Source: Hyphomicrobium sp. (GTDB lineage Bacteria > Pseudomonadota > Alphaproteobacteria > Rhizobiales > Hyphomicrobiaceae). Taken from it: 55,139 bases of DNA. The notes beneath the pieces were generated by a model. It was not told the origin of the DNA. It made no database searches and saw nothing but the letters and a program-made list of their open reading frames with translations. Positions 19,391 through 28,349 of this stretch are shown here, in pieces. How positions within the stretch are numbered: the first letter of the stretch is position 1; each line of letters starts with the position of its first letter. Position numbers and translations under genes: made by a program. The DNA lies in contig JADJVG010000017.1 of the NCBI GenBank assembly GCA_016716675.1, forward strand, positions 1-55,139, in the 5' to 3' direction.

Positions 19391-19643
19391 ACGTTTGCGC
19401 GGGTGGCAAGTGCGCATTGCGGATAGTGCGTGCATCGTGACGTGGTCTATCCACAGAAACAGCACGAGTGACTGAGCGGCATCGCTGTGGATCGCGCCAT
19501 GTGCGGCGGCCGAATTCGGCCTGCGGCGGTGCGCCATACCCGAATCCTGACTGTGACTTGACTTCGATCAGGTGGCCGTCCGCCGGTTCTGTGTATGGCC
19601 AAACGGCGTCTGACGGGGCGCAGGCAACACGGGGAGTGCCACG

Positions 19644-20690
19644 ATGATGACAGCCAACATGGCAGGGAGAGTAGCCCAGGCCGGTCGCGGATGGGGCAGC
19701 TTCGGCGCGCGCTATTTGCCATGGCCCACGTTGACAAGACGCACGTGGCAGACATGCCATCGCGCGGCGGCGGGCATCGCCATGGCCGCGGTGTTTGCAC
19801 AAGGCGCCGTCACGCTCTTTCCAGCGGCACTGCCTAGCGGGGACGCAGCGCGCGAGGGTGCGCCCGCATCATCCAGCGGCGCGCGCGACATGACCGGGCG
19901 CGAAACCATTGTTGGCGGCTATCTGGGCGTGCCCGATCACGCGCGCAGCGACGTCAAGATGGTGCGCCCGGACGGCACCGACCTGCTGATGAAGAACATC
20001 CGCTGGGATGCCGAGCCGTTCCGGTTTCCAATTTACGCAGGCGTGCGCGTGACGCGCTGGCAGGGCGCGTTCGGCGGCATGATCGATTTCATGCACGACA
20101 AGGCCATCGCCCGCGTTGGTAAGGGTGCGCACGGTCGCAAAGTCACCGGCGAGCGCGCGATTCCAGATGTCATCGATGTCGAAGGTAAGCTGAAGGGCCA
20201 GCCCGCAGCCCCGCAATACAAGATCACCGATATTATCGAGCGGCTCGAATTCAGCCACGGCCATAATATGCTGTTGCCGACAGCGCTGTTGCGGCTTGCC
20301 AATCTTAGCCCGTGGTTCCGCCCGTATGTCGGCGTCGGTGCGGGCGTCGCCATTCCGCATGTCGAAGTATTCCCGGCAGGTGAAGGCGAAGAGGGGCGCA
20401 CCAATGAATATCAGTTGGCAGGTCCGGCCATGCAGGGCGTGTTCGGCATTGAAATTCCGCTGAAGAGCGGCCCGGTCTTTCTCGAATACAAATACACGTG
20501 GGCGTCGCTGCAAACCAACCTGACGGGTGGGCAGACGCCGAGCTGGTGCAACTGCGATTTCGTATCTGACTTCGTCAGGAACGGGTTGCGCTGGTGGCGC
20601 GGTGAAGCGCCGATCCACGGCACGCTCAGCACCACCATCAGAACTCATCAGGTGGTCGGTGGCGCCGGTTATCGCCTGCGCGGTGGTTGA
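19644..20690 (+). CDS. Predicted outer-membrane beta-barrel protein, lipid A oxidase-like
   Basis: A 348-residue exported protein. After a hydrophobic segment (about residues 42-62) come alternating amphipathic strands typical of small outer-membrane barrels: GGYLGVPDHARSDVK, PIYAGVRVTRWQGAFGGMIDF, PYVGVGAGVAIPHVEV, FGIEIPLKSGPVFLEYKYTW and a final VVGGAGYRL ending. The GYLGVP and IYAGVR-TxW segments resemble rhizobial proteins annotated as lipid A oxidase (LpxQ-like), but I hold this only as a family hint. ATG 19644 follows GGGAG at a good distance. It stands alone between glk and the convergent phaC. Confidence 0.5.
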   Translation: MMTANMAGRVAQAGRGWGSFGARYLPWPTLTRRTWQTCHRAAAGIAMAAVFAQGAVTLFPAALPSGDAAREGAPASSSGARDMTGRETIVGGYLGVPDHARSDVKMVRPDGTDLLMKNIRWDAEPFRFPIYAGVRVTRWQGAFGGMIDFMHDKAIARVGKGAHGRKVTGERAIPDVIDVEGKLKGQPAAPQYKITDIIERLEFSHGHNMLLPTALLRLANLSPWFRPYVGVGAGVAIPHVEVFPAGEGEEGRTNEYQLAGPAMQGVFGIEIPLKSGPVFLEYKYTWASLQTNLTGGQTPSWCNCDFVSDFVRNGLRWWRGEAPIHGTLSTTIRTHQVVGGAGYRLRGG

Positions 20691-20730
20691 GAGCTGAGCT
20701 AGTTTCAATTGCGGTCCGGACTAGAACACG

Positions 20731-22622
20731 TCAGGTCTGCAATACGTACGAGCCCGGCGCATTGAGAAGCAAACGGTCTGGCCCGTGGCCGAGTGGCGGC
20801 GGGGCGACGGGGGCGGCCGATTTGGCGGTCAGCCATTTGGCCCACTGCGGCCACCACGAGCCCTCGGTTGCGGGCGTTTGGCTGGCCCATGTATCGGGAT
20901 CGATAAAGCTGTCGGTGTGCCGCTTGGTCGAGGCGCGATAATGGCGGCCCTTATGTCCTGGCTCCGAGATGATGCCGGCATTATGCCCGCCGCTGGTCAG
21001 CAACGACGTGACTTCGGCATCCGTCAAAAGATTGAACTTATAAACCGATCGCCAGGGCGCAACGTGGTCGGTCTCGGTGCACACGAAGAAGATGGGTTGC
21101 TTGATGTCGCTCAGAGCGACGGCGCGGCCGTCAACGTGGAAGCGGCCCTCCGCAAGATCATTTCTGAGAAAGAGCTGACGCAGGTACTGCGAGTGCATAC
21201 GATACGGCATGCGCGTCGCGTCCGCGTTCCAGGCCATCAGATCGTTGACGGTCTGGTGTTCGCCCATCAGATAGTGGCGCACCATGCGCGACCAGATCAG
21301 GTCGCTCGAGCGCAGCATCTGAAAGGCGCCAGCCATGTGGGTCGAGTCGAGATAGCCTTGTTCCCACATCATGTCTTCGAGGAACGCGATCTGGGATTCG
21401 CTGGTGAACAAGGTCAGTTCGCCAGCTTCGGTGAAATCGGTCTGCGCAGCGAGAAACGTCAAAGAAGCGAGGCGGTCGTCGCGATCTCGCGCCATGGCCG
21501 CAGCGGCCATCGAAAGAAGCGTGCCGCCGAGGCAGTACCCGCATGCGTGGATCTTTTCATTCGGTACGACTTCGTTGATGGCGTTTAGGGCGCTCATTAC
21601 GCCGAGCCGCAGATACTCGTCGAAGCCCAAGAAGCGGTCTTCGGCTTGCGGGTTTTTCCAGGAGATCATGAACACCGTGAAGCCCTGGTCGACCATGTAA
21701 CGGACCAGCGAATTCTCGGGGCTGAGATCTAGTATATAATACTTCATGATCCAAGCCGGCACGAACAGCAGAGGCTGTGGTTTCACCTGTTGCGTTGTCG
21801 GCTCGTATTGAATGAGTTCAATCAGGTTGTTGCGGTAGATCACTTTGCCGGGCGTAATGGCGACATCGCGCCCGACTTGGAACGCATCGACACCTGCAGG
21901 CCGCTGCTTGTTGAACGTCCGCTGTGCGTCATCGAACGCATTCAAAAAGCCGCGCACCAGATTTTGCCCGCCTTCGAGCTGCGTGCGCTTCAGGGCATCC
22001 GGGTTGGTCAGTAAAAAATTCGACGGCGAGAAAACGTCGAGGATTTGCCGGGTGGCAAACTCCATGACGCGAGCGTGATGCTCCGAGACACCGCGAATTC
22101 CGGTCGTCGCCATATGCCACCACTGCTCGGTCAACAGAAACGATTGGTGGATCGCGCTGAACGGAAATGTGTGCCAGGCGTCGCTGGTGAAACGCTTGTC
22201 ATAGGATGCGGCGCGGCACACGGCGCATGTGTGCCATCGGCGCCGTGTAGGCTGCACTGCGCGACGTGTTGCGAAACCTTGATCGAGTCGGTGATCCACT
22301 TTTGCAGCAATTCGCTTTGCCGGCCGGGCGACCCGATGAGATGGAGCAGCCAGTCGAAATAAGCCTCCGCCAATGCGAACGGCGATAGACCCGCCGTGAC
22401 GCGCGACAGTTGATAGCGAAAGGCGCGATCCATAATGTCGCCAGGCTGGACGGGGTGCGTATTGGACCCGGGCGGCGGCGGACCGGATTGGGCGCTGGCG
22501 TGACCAAGCGTTTTTAATTGTGCTGCGATCGATGCCGCGACCACGGGCGACGTTGTCTCCGAGCGGGACGTGCTGTTGCCGTCACGATTGTCCGCGCTCT
22601 GGTCGACTGCATCGCTCGTCAT
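20731..22622 (-). pseudogene. phaC: Class I poly(3-hydroxyalkanoate) synthase, frameshifted
   Basis: PhaC polymerises hydroxyacyl-CoA into storage polyester. The N-terminal part starts at ATG 22622 behind GGAGG and runs through YQLSRVTAGLSPFALAEAYFDWL and LQKWITDS. It then loses frame at about 22200-22230, and the rest (SYDKRFTSDAW, QSFLLTEQWW, GVSEHHARVMEFATRQ) continues in a second frame to 20731. The lipase-box nucleophile motif is GYCLGGT, with the catalytic Asp and His regions (TETDHVAPW, SGGHNAGII) downstream. All domains are present, so one missing base (or two extra) is enough to explain the break. A phasin gene is divergent from it. Confidence 0.85.
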
Positions 22623-23225
22623 CAAGACCTCCGTATTGTGATTGCCGGACAGAACTTGCCGGCGGGTAATTGCACGTGTGATCACGTTGCCGTGAGTCAG
22701 CACCACAGACACCGGCAACTTGCCAGCTGGACGCGCCTGCACGCCACCGATCTGTCGCGCTTCGGTTATTAAAGCGTTGCGTTATGTCAACGGTGTTATC
22801 GCCATTGCAGGCTATACGAAAAGCATATTGGACTCCTGGTGACACAAACAAGTGCAGGGTGGAGACGTCATTGTCTGGCACCCCTCGCACGCCATGGGAA
22901 ACGCCCCGTCAAATAGGCCGTCCCGCTGATCTGTTGATTGCCATGCGCTTTGCGAAGGACTGCATGTCGAGAAACGCCAACGCCAGGAAATGAATGGCGA
23001 AAACGCCAATCCGTGGCGGCGCTGCGGCGGCTTCGTCATGGGATGTCCTCCATGACGGCTGAGCGCGGCGAAGTAACAAATTGAAGCTGAATGTGACGAT
23101 GACCAACTAACATTCGCAGCTATAAGCCGTGCGGTTGCCTTTGCGCCGTAAATGACGATCAAGAAAAAATCCGGCGGGGCTTGGGTGCGATTTGTGAATG
23201 TGAACCGTTTGGAGGAGTAGGTTCG
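22623..23225. other. Divergent intergenic region between phaC and phasin
   Basis: About 600 bases lie between the phaC start and the phasin start, so both promoters must be here. A weak small-ORF candidate on the minus strand (22812-23039) is listed separately. No repeat, tRNA or strong terminator was seen. Confidence 0.4.
22812..23039 (-). CDS. Small hypothetical ORF with strong ribosome site
   Basis: ATG 23039 is preceded by GGAGG seven bases upstream (23047-23051 on the other strand), an unusually good ribosome site for a 75-codon frame. The translation is rich in Ser, Trp and Cys and has no recognisable domain. The adjacent frame over the same DNA reads RIGVFAIHFLALAFLDMQSF and looks more protein-like, so the frame may be shifted or the ORF may be chance. 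I cannot name a function. Confidence 0.2.
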   Translation of the reverse strand: MTKPPQRRHGLAFSPFISWRWRFSTCSPSQSAWQSTDQRDGLFDGAFPMACEGCQTMTSPPCTCLCHQESNMLFV

Positions 23226-23618
23226 ATGAATCAAGTATCCGTTGAACGCACGTCGCACGATGCGAGATCGATGTTCTCAGGAAGCGAGATTGTCGAGCTC
23301 TATGATCCGATCGTTAAGGGTATGGCGACGTATGGCGGCGCGATGTGCGACGGCTACACAGCAATGAGCGCCGAATGGTTGGCGTTCCTCAATCGGCGGC
23401 TGCATCTTGACCTGTCGCTGGCCGCGACGTTGGCCTACTGCCGGACGCCGCACGAAGCTATGCAGGAGTGGTCGAACTTCATCACGGCATCGGCCAACGA
23501 CTATCGCGCCGAGTTCGAACGTCTCGCGGAAATCTCCAACACGACGTCACAGCAGGTTGTGGCATCCCTCCATAACGGGCGGGCGACCTCGCCCGGTCTC
23601 TTGCGCCAGGCGCCGTAA
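23226..23618 (+). CDS. Phasin-family protein
   Basis: A 130-residue, mostly helical protein without a signal peptide. The pattern WLAFLNRRLHLDLSLAATLAYCRTPHEAMQEWSNF followed by a helix with DYRAEFERLAEI is typical of small phasins (phasin_2/PF09361 type), which coat PHA granules. GGAGGAG lies just before ATG 23226. It is divergent from phaC, and such pairing is common in alphaproteobacteria. The assignment rests on pattern and context, not on a motif of fixed residues. Confidence 0.65.
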   Translation: MNQVSVERTSHDARSMFSGSEIVELYDPIVKGMATYGGAMCDGYTAMSAEWLAFLNRRLHLDLSLAATLAYCRTPHEAMQEWSNFITASANDYRAEFERLAEISNTTSQQVVASLHNGRATSPGLLRQAP

Positions 23619-23694
23619 ATGCCGGCCGTGACGGTCTCGGCATCCTAAACCGGCGATCTGCCCCAGCGTTCCACCTCTGCGTCGTTGCAAGCCA

Positions 23695-23713
23695 GAAGCA
23701 CCCCTGGTGCTTC
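23695..23713. terminator. Hairpin between phasin and the acetyltransferase gene
   Basis: A perfect 8-bp stem GAAGCACC/GGTGCTTC with a 3-base loop lies between the convergent phasin and Pat-like genes and touches the latter's stop codon. There is no T-run on either side, so it is only a weak candidate terminator. Confidence 0.35.
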
Positions 23714-26411
23714 AGGTCCTTTGGCGGGTGTCGTCTGAAGGTTCGATGTTAAGCTGCACCCTCACGGCGCCCGGCTCGTCAATCGCGATCGTGACGTGGA
23801 AGCCCATCCGCCGCGCCATGTCGATCATGGTGGTGTTTTCCGTCAGCACCATGCCATAGATTTCCCTGACGCCCTCGGCGCTCGCATAGTCGATGAGATG
23901 CTGCATCAGCCGCCAGCCCAGGCCTTTGCCTTTCAGGTCGGAGCGGACCAGGATTCCGTATTCGCCGCGCCAGAGGTCGGGCTCCAGCAGCAGGCGCACA
24001 ACGCCCAGCAATTCATCGCGGGCTGTGTCGATGGCGACGAACGCCATTTCGCGGGCGTAGTCGATCTGCGTCAGGCGTGCGACATAACTGTGCGAGAGTT
24101 CAACGCGTGGCGTGAAAAATCGCATTCGCAGATCTTCGTGCGAGATCTTCGAAAAGAATGCCTCATAGTGGCGCTCGTCGTCGGGCCGGACTGGGCGCAC
24201 ACAGATCGTGCCAACGCCCAGCAGATCGAATGTCCGCTCCCACGCTGCCGGGTAAGGCCGGATGGCCAGCGGCGCACGCGGTTGCCGCGTCTCGTCGGCG
24301 ATCCTGATGCGCGCATCGATCGCGATTGCGCCGTTCTCATCGACAAGCAGCGGATTAATATCGAGTTCGCGGATCTCCGGGTGCTGGACCACGAGGTTGC
24401 TGATCCGCACGAGGCAATCAACGATTGCGTCCATATCGGCGGGCGGGCGGTCGCGATAACCGGCAAGCAGTTTTGCGATCCGCGTTTCCTTGATCATCTG
24501 GCGAGCGAGCACGCGATCGAGCGGCGGCAAGGCGAGGGCGCGGTCGGCGATCACTTCGACGCCGGTGCCACCGGCTCCGAACAACAGGATCGGCCCGAAG
24601 GTCGGGTCTTCGCTCATGCCGACGATGACTTCATGCGCGCGCGGGCGGCGGATGAACGGTTCGACCATGAAGCCGTCGAGGCGCGCGCCGGGCCGTAGTT
24701 CCGTAATGCGCGCCTGCATTTCTTCAGCAGCAATGCGCGCCGCGTCCGCGCTTTCGATGGCGAGACGCACGCCGCCGACATCGGATTTATGCGAGATGTC
24801 GGGGGACAGGATCTTGATGACGCAGGCCGTGTTAGAGGCCAGCACCTTGGCAGCGACTGCATGAACCTCTTCCGCGTTGGCCGCCACGAAGCTTTCGGCA
24901 ATTGGAATGTGGGCGGCTTTGAAGATCGCCTTGGCGTCGATTGCCGTCAGCATCGACTGACCAGCGGCAAGCGCCGTGCGGATCAACTGCGATATGATCG
25001 CCATCTCGCCGTCATTCTCGATGGGGGCGCCATCGGGCGCCTGCATCAGCTCATTCTGCGCCCGTGCGTGCCGCACGATCTGCATGAAGCCTGAGACGGC
25101 ATCGCTCGGGGTTTCGAACGTTGGGATGGCGTGATCTTCGAACAGGTTACGCGCGTCGCGGGCGGCTTCATCTCCGAGCCAGCACGTCAGAACGGGCTTC
25201 TTTGCCGCTTTGCCCTGCATGCGCTGGATGGTGGCGACGACGGCTTCGGCATTGTCGCGCGACGACGCCAGCGCGGTCGGACATTGCATGACAAGAACGG
25301 CGTCGGAGGCGGGATCCTTGAGCAATTCGGCGAGTGCCGCCGCATAGCGATCGGGTCCCGCGTCGCCAATAATGTCGGCGGGGTTGGCGTGTGACCACGT
25401 CGACGGCAAGACCGCGTTGAGCGTACTCTTGAGGGTATCGCTGAGAGACGCGAGCGTTCCGCCGGCGTCTTGCAGTTCATCGGCGGCGAGCACACCGGCG
25501 CCGCCGCCGTTGGTGAGAATCATCAAGCGCTCGCCGGTGAGATGCTGCCGCGTGGACAGCATTTCAGCGGCGGCAAACAAATCCGGCAACGTCTTCACAC
25601 GCACGAGGCCTGTACGTCGGAAGGCGGCATCGTAGGCCGCATCCGATCCAGCCAGGGCGCCGGTATGCGACGCAGCTGCCCGCGCACCGGCTTCATGGCG
25701 TCCGCTTTTGACGACGATGACGGGTTTGACGCGCGCCGCCCGCCGCGCTGCCGAGATGAACTTCGGTGCGTGCGTCAGCGCTTCCATGTAAATCAGGATC
25801 GCCCGGCTCTTGGTGTCGCCGGCCAGATAGTCGAGCAGGTCGCCGAAATCGGCGTCCGCCATATCGCCGAGAGAGGCGACGTGGGAAAAGCCTATGTTGC
25901 GCGTTGCGGCCCAGTCGATAACGGCGGCGATCAGAGCGCCAGATTGCGAAAGGAATGCTAGATCGCCCTTCGGCGCGTCGCGATGCGCAAAGCTAGCGTT
26001 GAGGCCGAGCGGCGGTAGCATCAAGCCGAGGCAATTAGGCCCTAGAATACGAAAGCATGAGGGCTTGGCGGCATCCAGCATCTGCTGCTTGCCGGCACCG
26101 AGCCCAGCCGTGATAACCATCGCCGCGCGCGTGCCCATTTTGGCGAAATCGGCAATCAGTCCCGGAACGGTTTGCGGCGGTGTTGCGATGACCGCGAGGT
26201 CTGGCGCGCGCGGCAAATCAAAAACCGACGCATGACACGGGGGATCAAGCACGCGCTTATGTTTTGGGTTGAGGAAGAAGATCTCGCCCGCAAAGCCGCC
26301 AGCCAGCAGATTGCGAGCGACGTTGTAGCCGACCGAGCCGGCCTCGGGGCTTGCGCCCGCAAAGGCCACGCTGCCGGGCGCCAGCAACTTGTCCAGGTTG
26401 CGGATGGTCAT
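23712..26411 (-). CDS. Protein lysine acetyltransferase, Pat/YfiQ type (acyl-CoA synthetase-like plus GNAT)
   Basis: The 899-residue protein joins an NDP-forming acyl-CoA synthetase-like part to a C-terminal GNAT domain, the layout of E. coli PatZ/YfiQ (886 residues). Visible are the CoA-binding fold (GASPEAGSVGYNVARNLL, GPNCLGLM), the ligase domain (SQSGALIAAVIDWA, SHTGALAGSDAAYDAAF), the ATP-grasp part (IKILSPDISHKSDVGGVRL, ELDINPLLVD) and the GNAT acetyl-CoA loop (VRSDLKGKGLGWRLMQHLI). The His of SHTGALAG, which is phosphorylated in active ADP-forming synthetases, is present, so catalytic activity as a ligase is not excluded. Start MTIRNLDKLL at 26411 is chosen from homology. It follows the Mla-type operon on the same strand after 56 bases. 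Confidence 0.85.
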   Translation of the reverse strand: MTIRNLDKLLAPGSVAFAGASPEAGSVGYNVARNLLAGGFAGEIFFLNPKHKRVLDPPCHASVFDLPRAPDLAVIATPPQTVPGLIADFAKMGTRAAMVITAGLGAGKQQMLDAAKPSCFRILGPNCLGLMLPPLGLNASFAHRDAPKGDLAFLSQSGALIAAVIDWAATRNIGFSHVASLGDMADADFGDLLDYLAGDTKSRAILIYMEALTHAPKFISAARRAARVKPVIVVKSGRHEAGARAAASHTGALAGSDAAYDAAFRRTGLVRVKTLPDLFAAAEMLSTRQHLTGERLMILTNGGGAGVLAADELQDAGGTLASLSDTLKSTLNAVLPSTWSHANPADIIGDAGPDRYAAALAELLKDPASDAVLVMQCPTALASSRDNAEAVVATIQRMQGKAAKKPVLTCWLGDEAARDARNLFEDHAIPTFETPSDAVSGFMQIVRHARAQNELMQAPDGAPIENDGEMAIISQLIRTALAAGQSMLTAIDAKAIFKAAHIPIAESFVAANAEEVHAVAAKVLASNTACVIKILSPDISHKSDVGGVRLAIESADAARIAAEEMQARITELRPGARLDGFMVEPFIRRPRAHEVIVGMSEDPTFGPILLFGAGGTGVEVIADRALALPPLDRVLARQMIKETRIAKLLAGYRDRPPADMDAIVDCLVRISNLVVQHPEIRELDINPLLVDENGAIAIDARIRIADETRQPRAPLAIRPYPAAWERTFDLLGVGTICVRPVRPDDERHYEAFFSKISHEDLRMRFFTPRVELSHSYVARLTQIDYAREMAFVAIDTARDELLGVVRLLLEPDLWRGEYGILVRSDLKGKGLGWRLMQHLIDYASAEGVREIYGMVLTENTTMIDMARRMGFHVTIAIDEPGAVRVQLNIEPSDDTRQRT

Positions 26412-26467
26412 GGTGATCCTCGTTTCGTCTGTCGTGACAGGGGGCAGGGGCTTTGGGCGTCGCGCGA

Positions 26468-27589
26468 TCAAATGATCTGACAGGTCCAGACGACAAGTTC
26501 CGTCGCAACTTTGGCGAAGGCGACATTGAGACCGGCAGCCACATCTGCCGCCGTTGCCGCGCTCGTCGGAACCCGCGCCTTGAAGATCTTGGCACCAAGA
26601 ATTTTGCCGGCTTCCCCAACGATCTTGGCCGAGAATTCAATCTCGGCGTAGGGCTGTGCGTCGGTAACGACCTGGAAGTTGCGCAGATCGATCAGCAATT
26701 GATAGTCGACCTGCAGGTTGTCCGGCTGGCGACCGAGCGCGTCGAGATAGTTGGCGTTCTCGAAGCTCTGGATGATGCGCGATTGCAGCACACGCGAAAT
26801 CGTATCGGGCCACTTGCCGGTGAGGGTGGTGCTGCGTTCGCCGGCCGGATTTTTGATGATCATCTCATCGTTGAACAGGCTGCCCAACAGTTCCGGTTCA
26901 GGCACCACGAGCTGGCCTGTAGGAATCTTGGGAATGGGCGGAAACGTCTTGGGCGTCACCAGATCAAAGACGTTGGCGGTTGATTTTTTGCCGCCGCCCG
27001 TCATGCGTTCGAGGCCGCCGAGGATGCCGTCAATGCGGTCAGAGTTCTTCGCCAGAACCGCCGAGAACGTATTGATATTGGCGATGAGCCCCTTCAAAGG
27101 TTCGGAATTCTCGGTCACGACGGTATCTACGTTTTGTAGAACCTCGCGTGCGGCTTCCGTCACGCTCTGACCGGCTCCTGGATCGGCAACCATCAGCGGT
27201 GTTTTGCCGTCGCTCGCGGTGAGCGGTGCGGCGCCGGCAGCCCCGCCCCTCAGCGACACCACCGGAGCACCCATCAGGCCCTGAAACTCGATGCTGGCTT
27301 TTGTGTCGGTTCTGATTGGCGTGCTGCTGTCGACGGACAACACGGCGACGATCTGCTGGGGGTTGTCGGCGCTGAGTTGGAGCGCTGAGACCTCACCGAC
27401 GCGAATGCCGTTGAACAGCACGGCGGACCCTTCGAGCAGACCGGAGACGGTATTCTGATAGCGGACCTGATAGACCGACTGCTTCGCCATGCCGCCGGAG
27501 GTGTTCAGCCAATAGACGAACGCGAAGCCGGCCAAAATTGCCGACAACGTGAACAGTCCTATGAGCGTGTAGCGTGCGCGAATTTCCAT
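26468..27589 (-). CDS. MCE (MlaD-like) protein fused to a PqiC-type auxiliary domain
   Basis: The N-terminus has one membrane anchor (about residues 8-28, YTLIGLFTLSAILAGFAFVYW), then an MCE/MlaD domain (about 38-120: VRYQNTVSGLLEGSAVLFNGIRVGEV). A helical linker follows, then a C-terminal ABC-transport auxiliary domain of the PqiC/DUF330 family (about 208-373: TFPPIPKIPTGQLVVPEPE, RVLQSRIIQSFENANY, FAKVATELVVWT). MCE proteins form the periplasmic lipid-binding ring; PqiC is normally a separate outer-membrane lipoprotein. The protein has 373 residues. The gene lies nine bases after the ATPase gene and closes the mlaE-mlaF-mlaD-like set. Confidence 0.85.
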   Translation of the reverse strand: MEIRARYTLIGLFTLSAILAGFAFVYWLNTSGGMAKQSVYQVRYQNTVSGLLEGSAVLFNGIRVGEVSALQLSADNPQQIVAVLSVDSSTPIRTDTKASIEFQGLMGAPVVSLRGGAAGAAPLTASDGKTPLMVADPGAGQSVTEAAREVLQNVDTVVTENSEPLKGLIANINTFSAVLAKNSDRIDGILGGLERMTGGGKKSTANVFDLVTPKTFPPIPKIPTGQLVVPEPELLGSLFNDEMIIKNPAGERSTTLTGKWPDTISRVLQSRIIQSFENANYLDALGRQPDNLQVDYQLLIDLRNFQVVTDAQPYAEIEFSAKIVGEAGKILGAKIFKARVPTSAATAADVAAGLNVAFAKVATELVVWTCQII

Positions 27590-27598
27590 GTCGTCGCC

Positions 27599-28346
27599 TC
27601 AAACGGATGCGTGTTCTAATCTCTTGGCAATGAGCTGGCCCCGCGGGCCTCTGAAGTACGATTTGACCCACGGATGGTCGCTCGTGAGCATGTCGTCGAT
27701 CGTGCCATCGGCGACGATTTTGCCTTGCGCTAAAACGGCGATGCGGTCGCAGACGGTATGAAGGCTATTGAGATCGTGCGTAACCATGAAGACCGTCAGG
27801 CCCAGCGTTTGCTGGAGCGTGCGGATTAGGCTGTCGAATTCGCCTGCTGAAATCGGGTCGAGGCCGGACGTCGGCTCGTCGAGGAAGACCAGCTCGGGAT
27901 CCAGCGCCAGCGCCCGCGCCAGGGCCACGCGTTTGGTCATGCCGCCGGAGAGTTCGGACGGAAGTTTTGCGCCTTCCTTGGGCGATAGGCCAACCATCGC
28001 CAGCTTGGTGGCGGCGATGTCGGTCAAAAGGTCTTCGGGGAGATGCTGAAAACAGCGCGCCATGCTGGAACAGAACGCCATAGCGGCTTTGCAGGGTGTG
28101 GCGCTCGGCTTCATCCATCGCATCCTGGTCGCGGCCGAGCAGCGCAATGCTGCCCGAGCGCTTCGGCAACAGGCCGATGATCGTGCGCAGCATCACCGAT
28201 TTGCCGCTGCCCGAGCCACCGACGAGGCCGAGAATATCGCCAGGGTGAATGTCGATGGAGACGTGATCGAGCACAGTTCTGTCGCCGAAGCCCACGACCA
28301 GATCGCGCACGCTGATTTTTGGTTCCGCTGCGGACGCTTGGGTCAT
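27599..28346 (-). pseudogene. mlaF: Mla-type ABC transporter ATPase, internal deletion and frameshift
   Basis: The N-terminal frame (from ATG 28346) shows the Walker A GGSGSGKS and the Q-loop region GVLFQHGALFS. The sequence then jumps to another frame at HLPEDLLTDIAATKLAMVGL, which carries the signature LSGGM, Walker B LVFLDEPTSGLDP and H-loop VTHD to the stop at 27599. In MlaF proteins about 15-18 residues (typically xLTVxENVxxPLRE) lie between GALF and the LPxxLL helix. Here they are absent, and the remaining bases do not keep frame, so about 45-50 bases were lost near 28043-28052. The product cannot be made intact. Flanking mlaE (3-base gap) and the MCE gene (9-base gap) appear whole. Confidence 0.85.
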
Positions 28347-28349
28347 GTC

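Noticed and set aside
19362..19802. Two minus-strand ORFs between glk and the outer-membrane protein gene
   Set aside because: Low-complexity Arg/Pro-rich translations without motifs; both overlap the start of the better-supported plus-strand gene.
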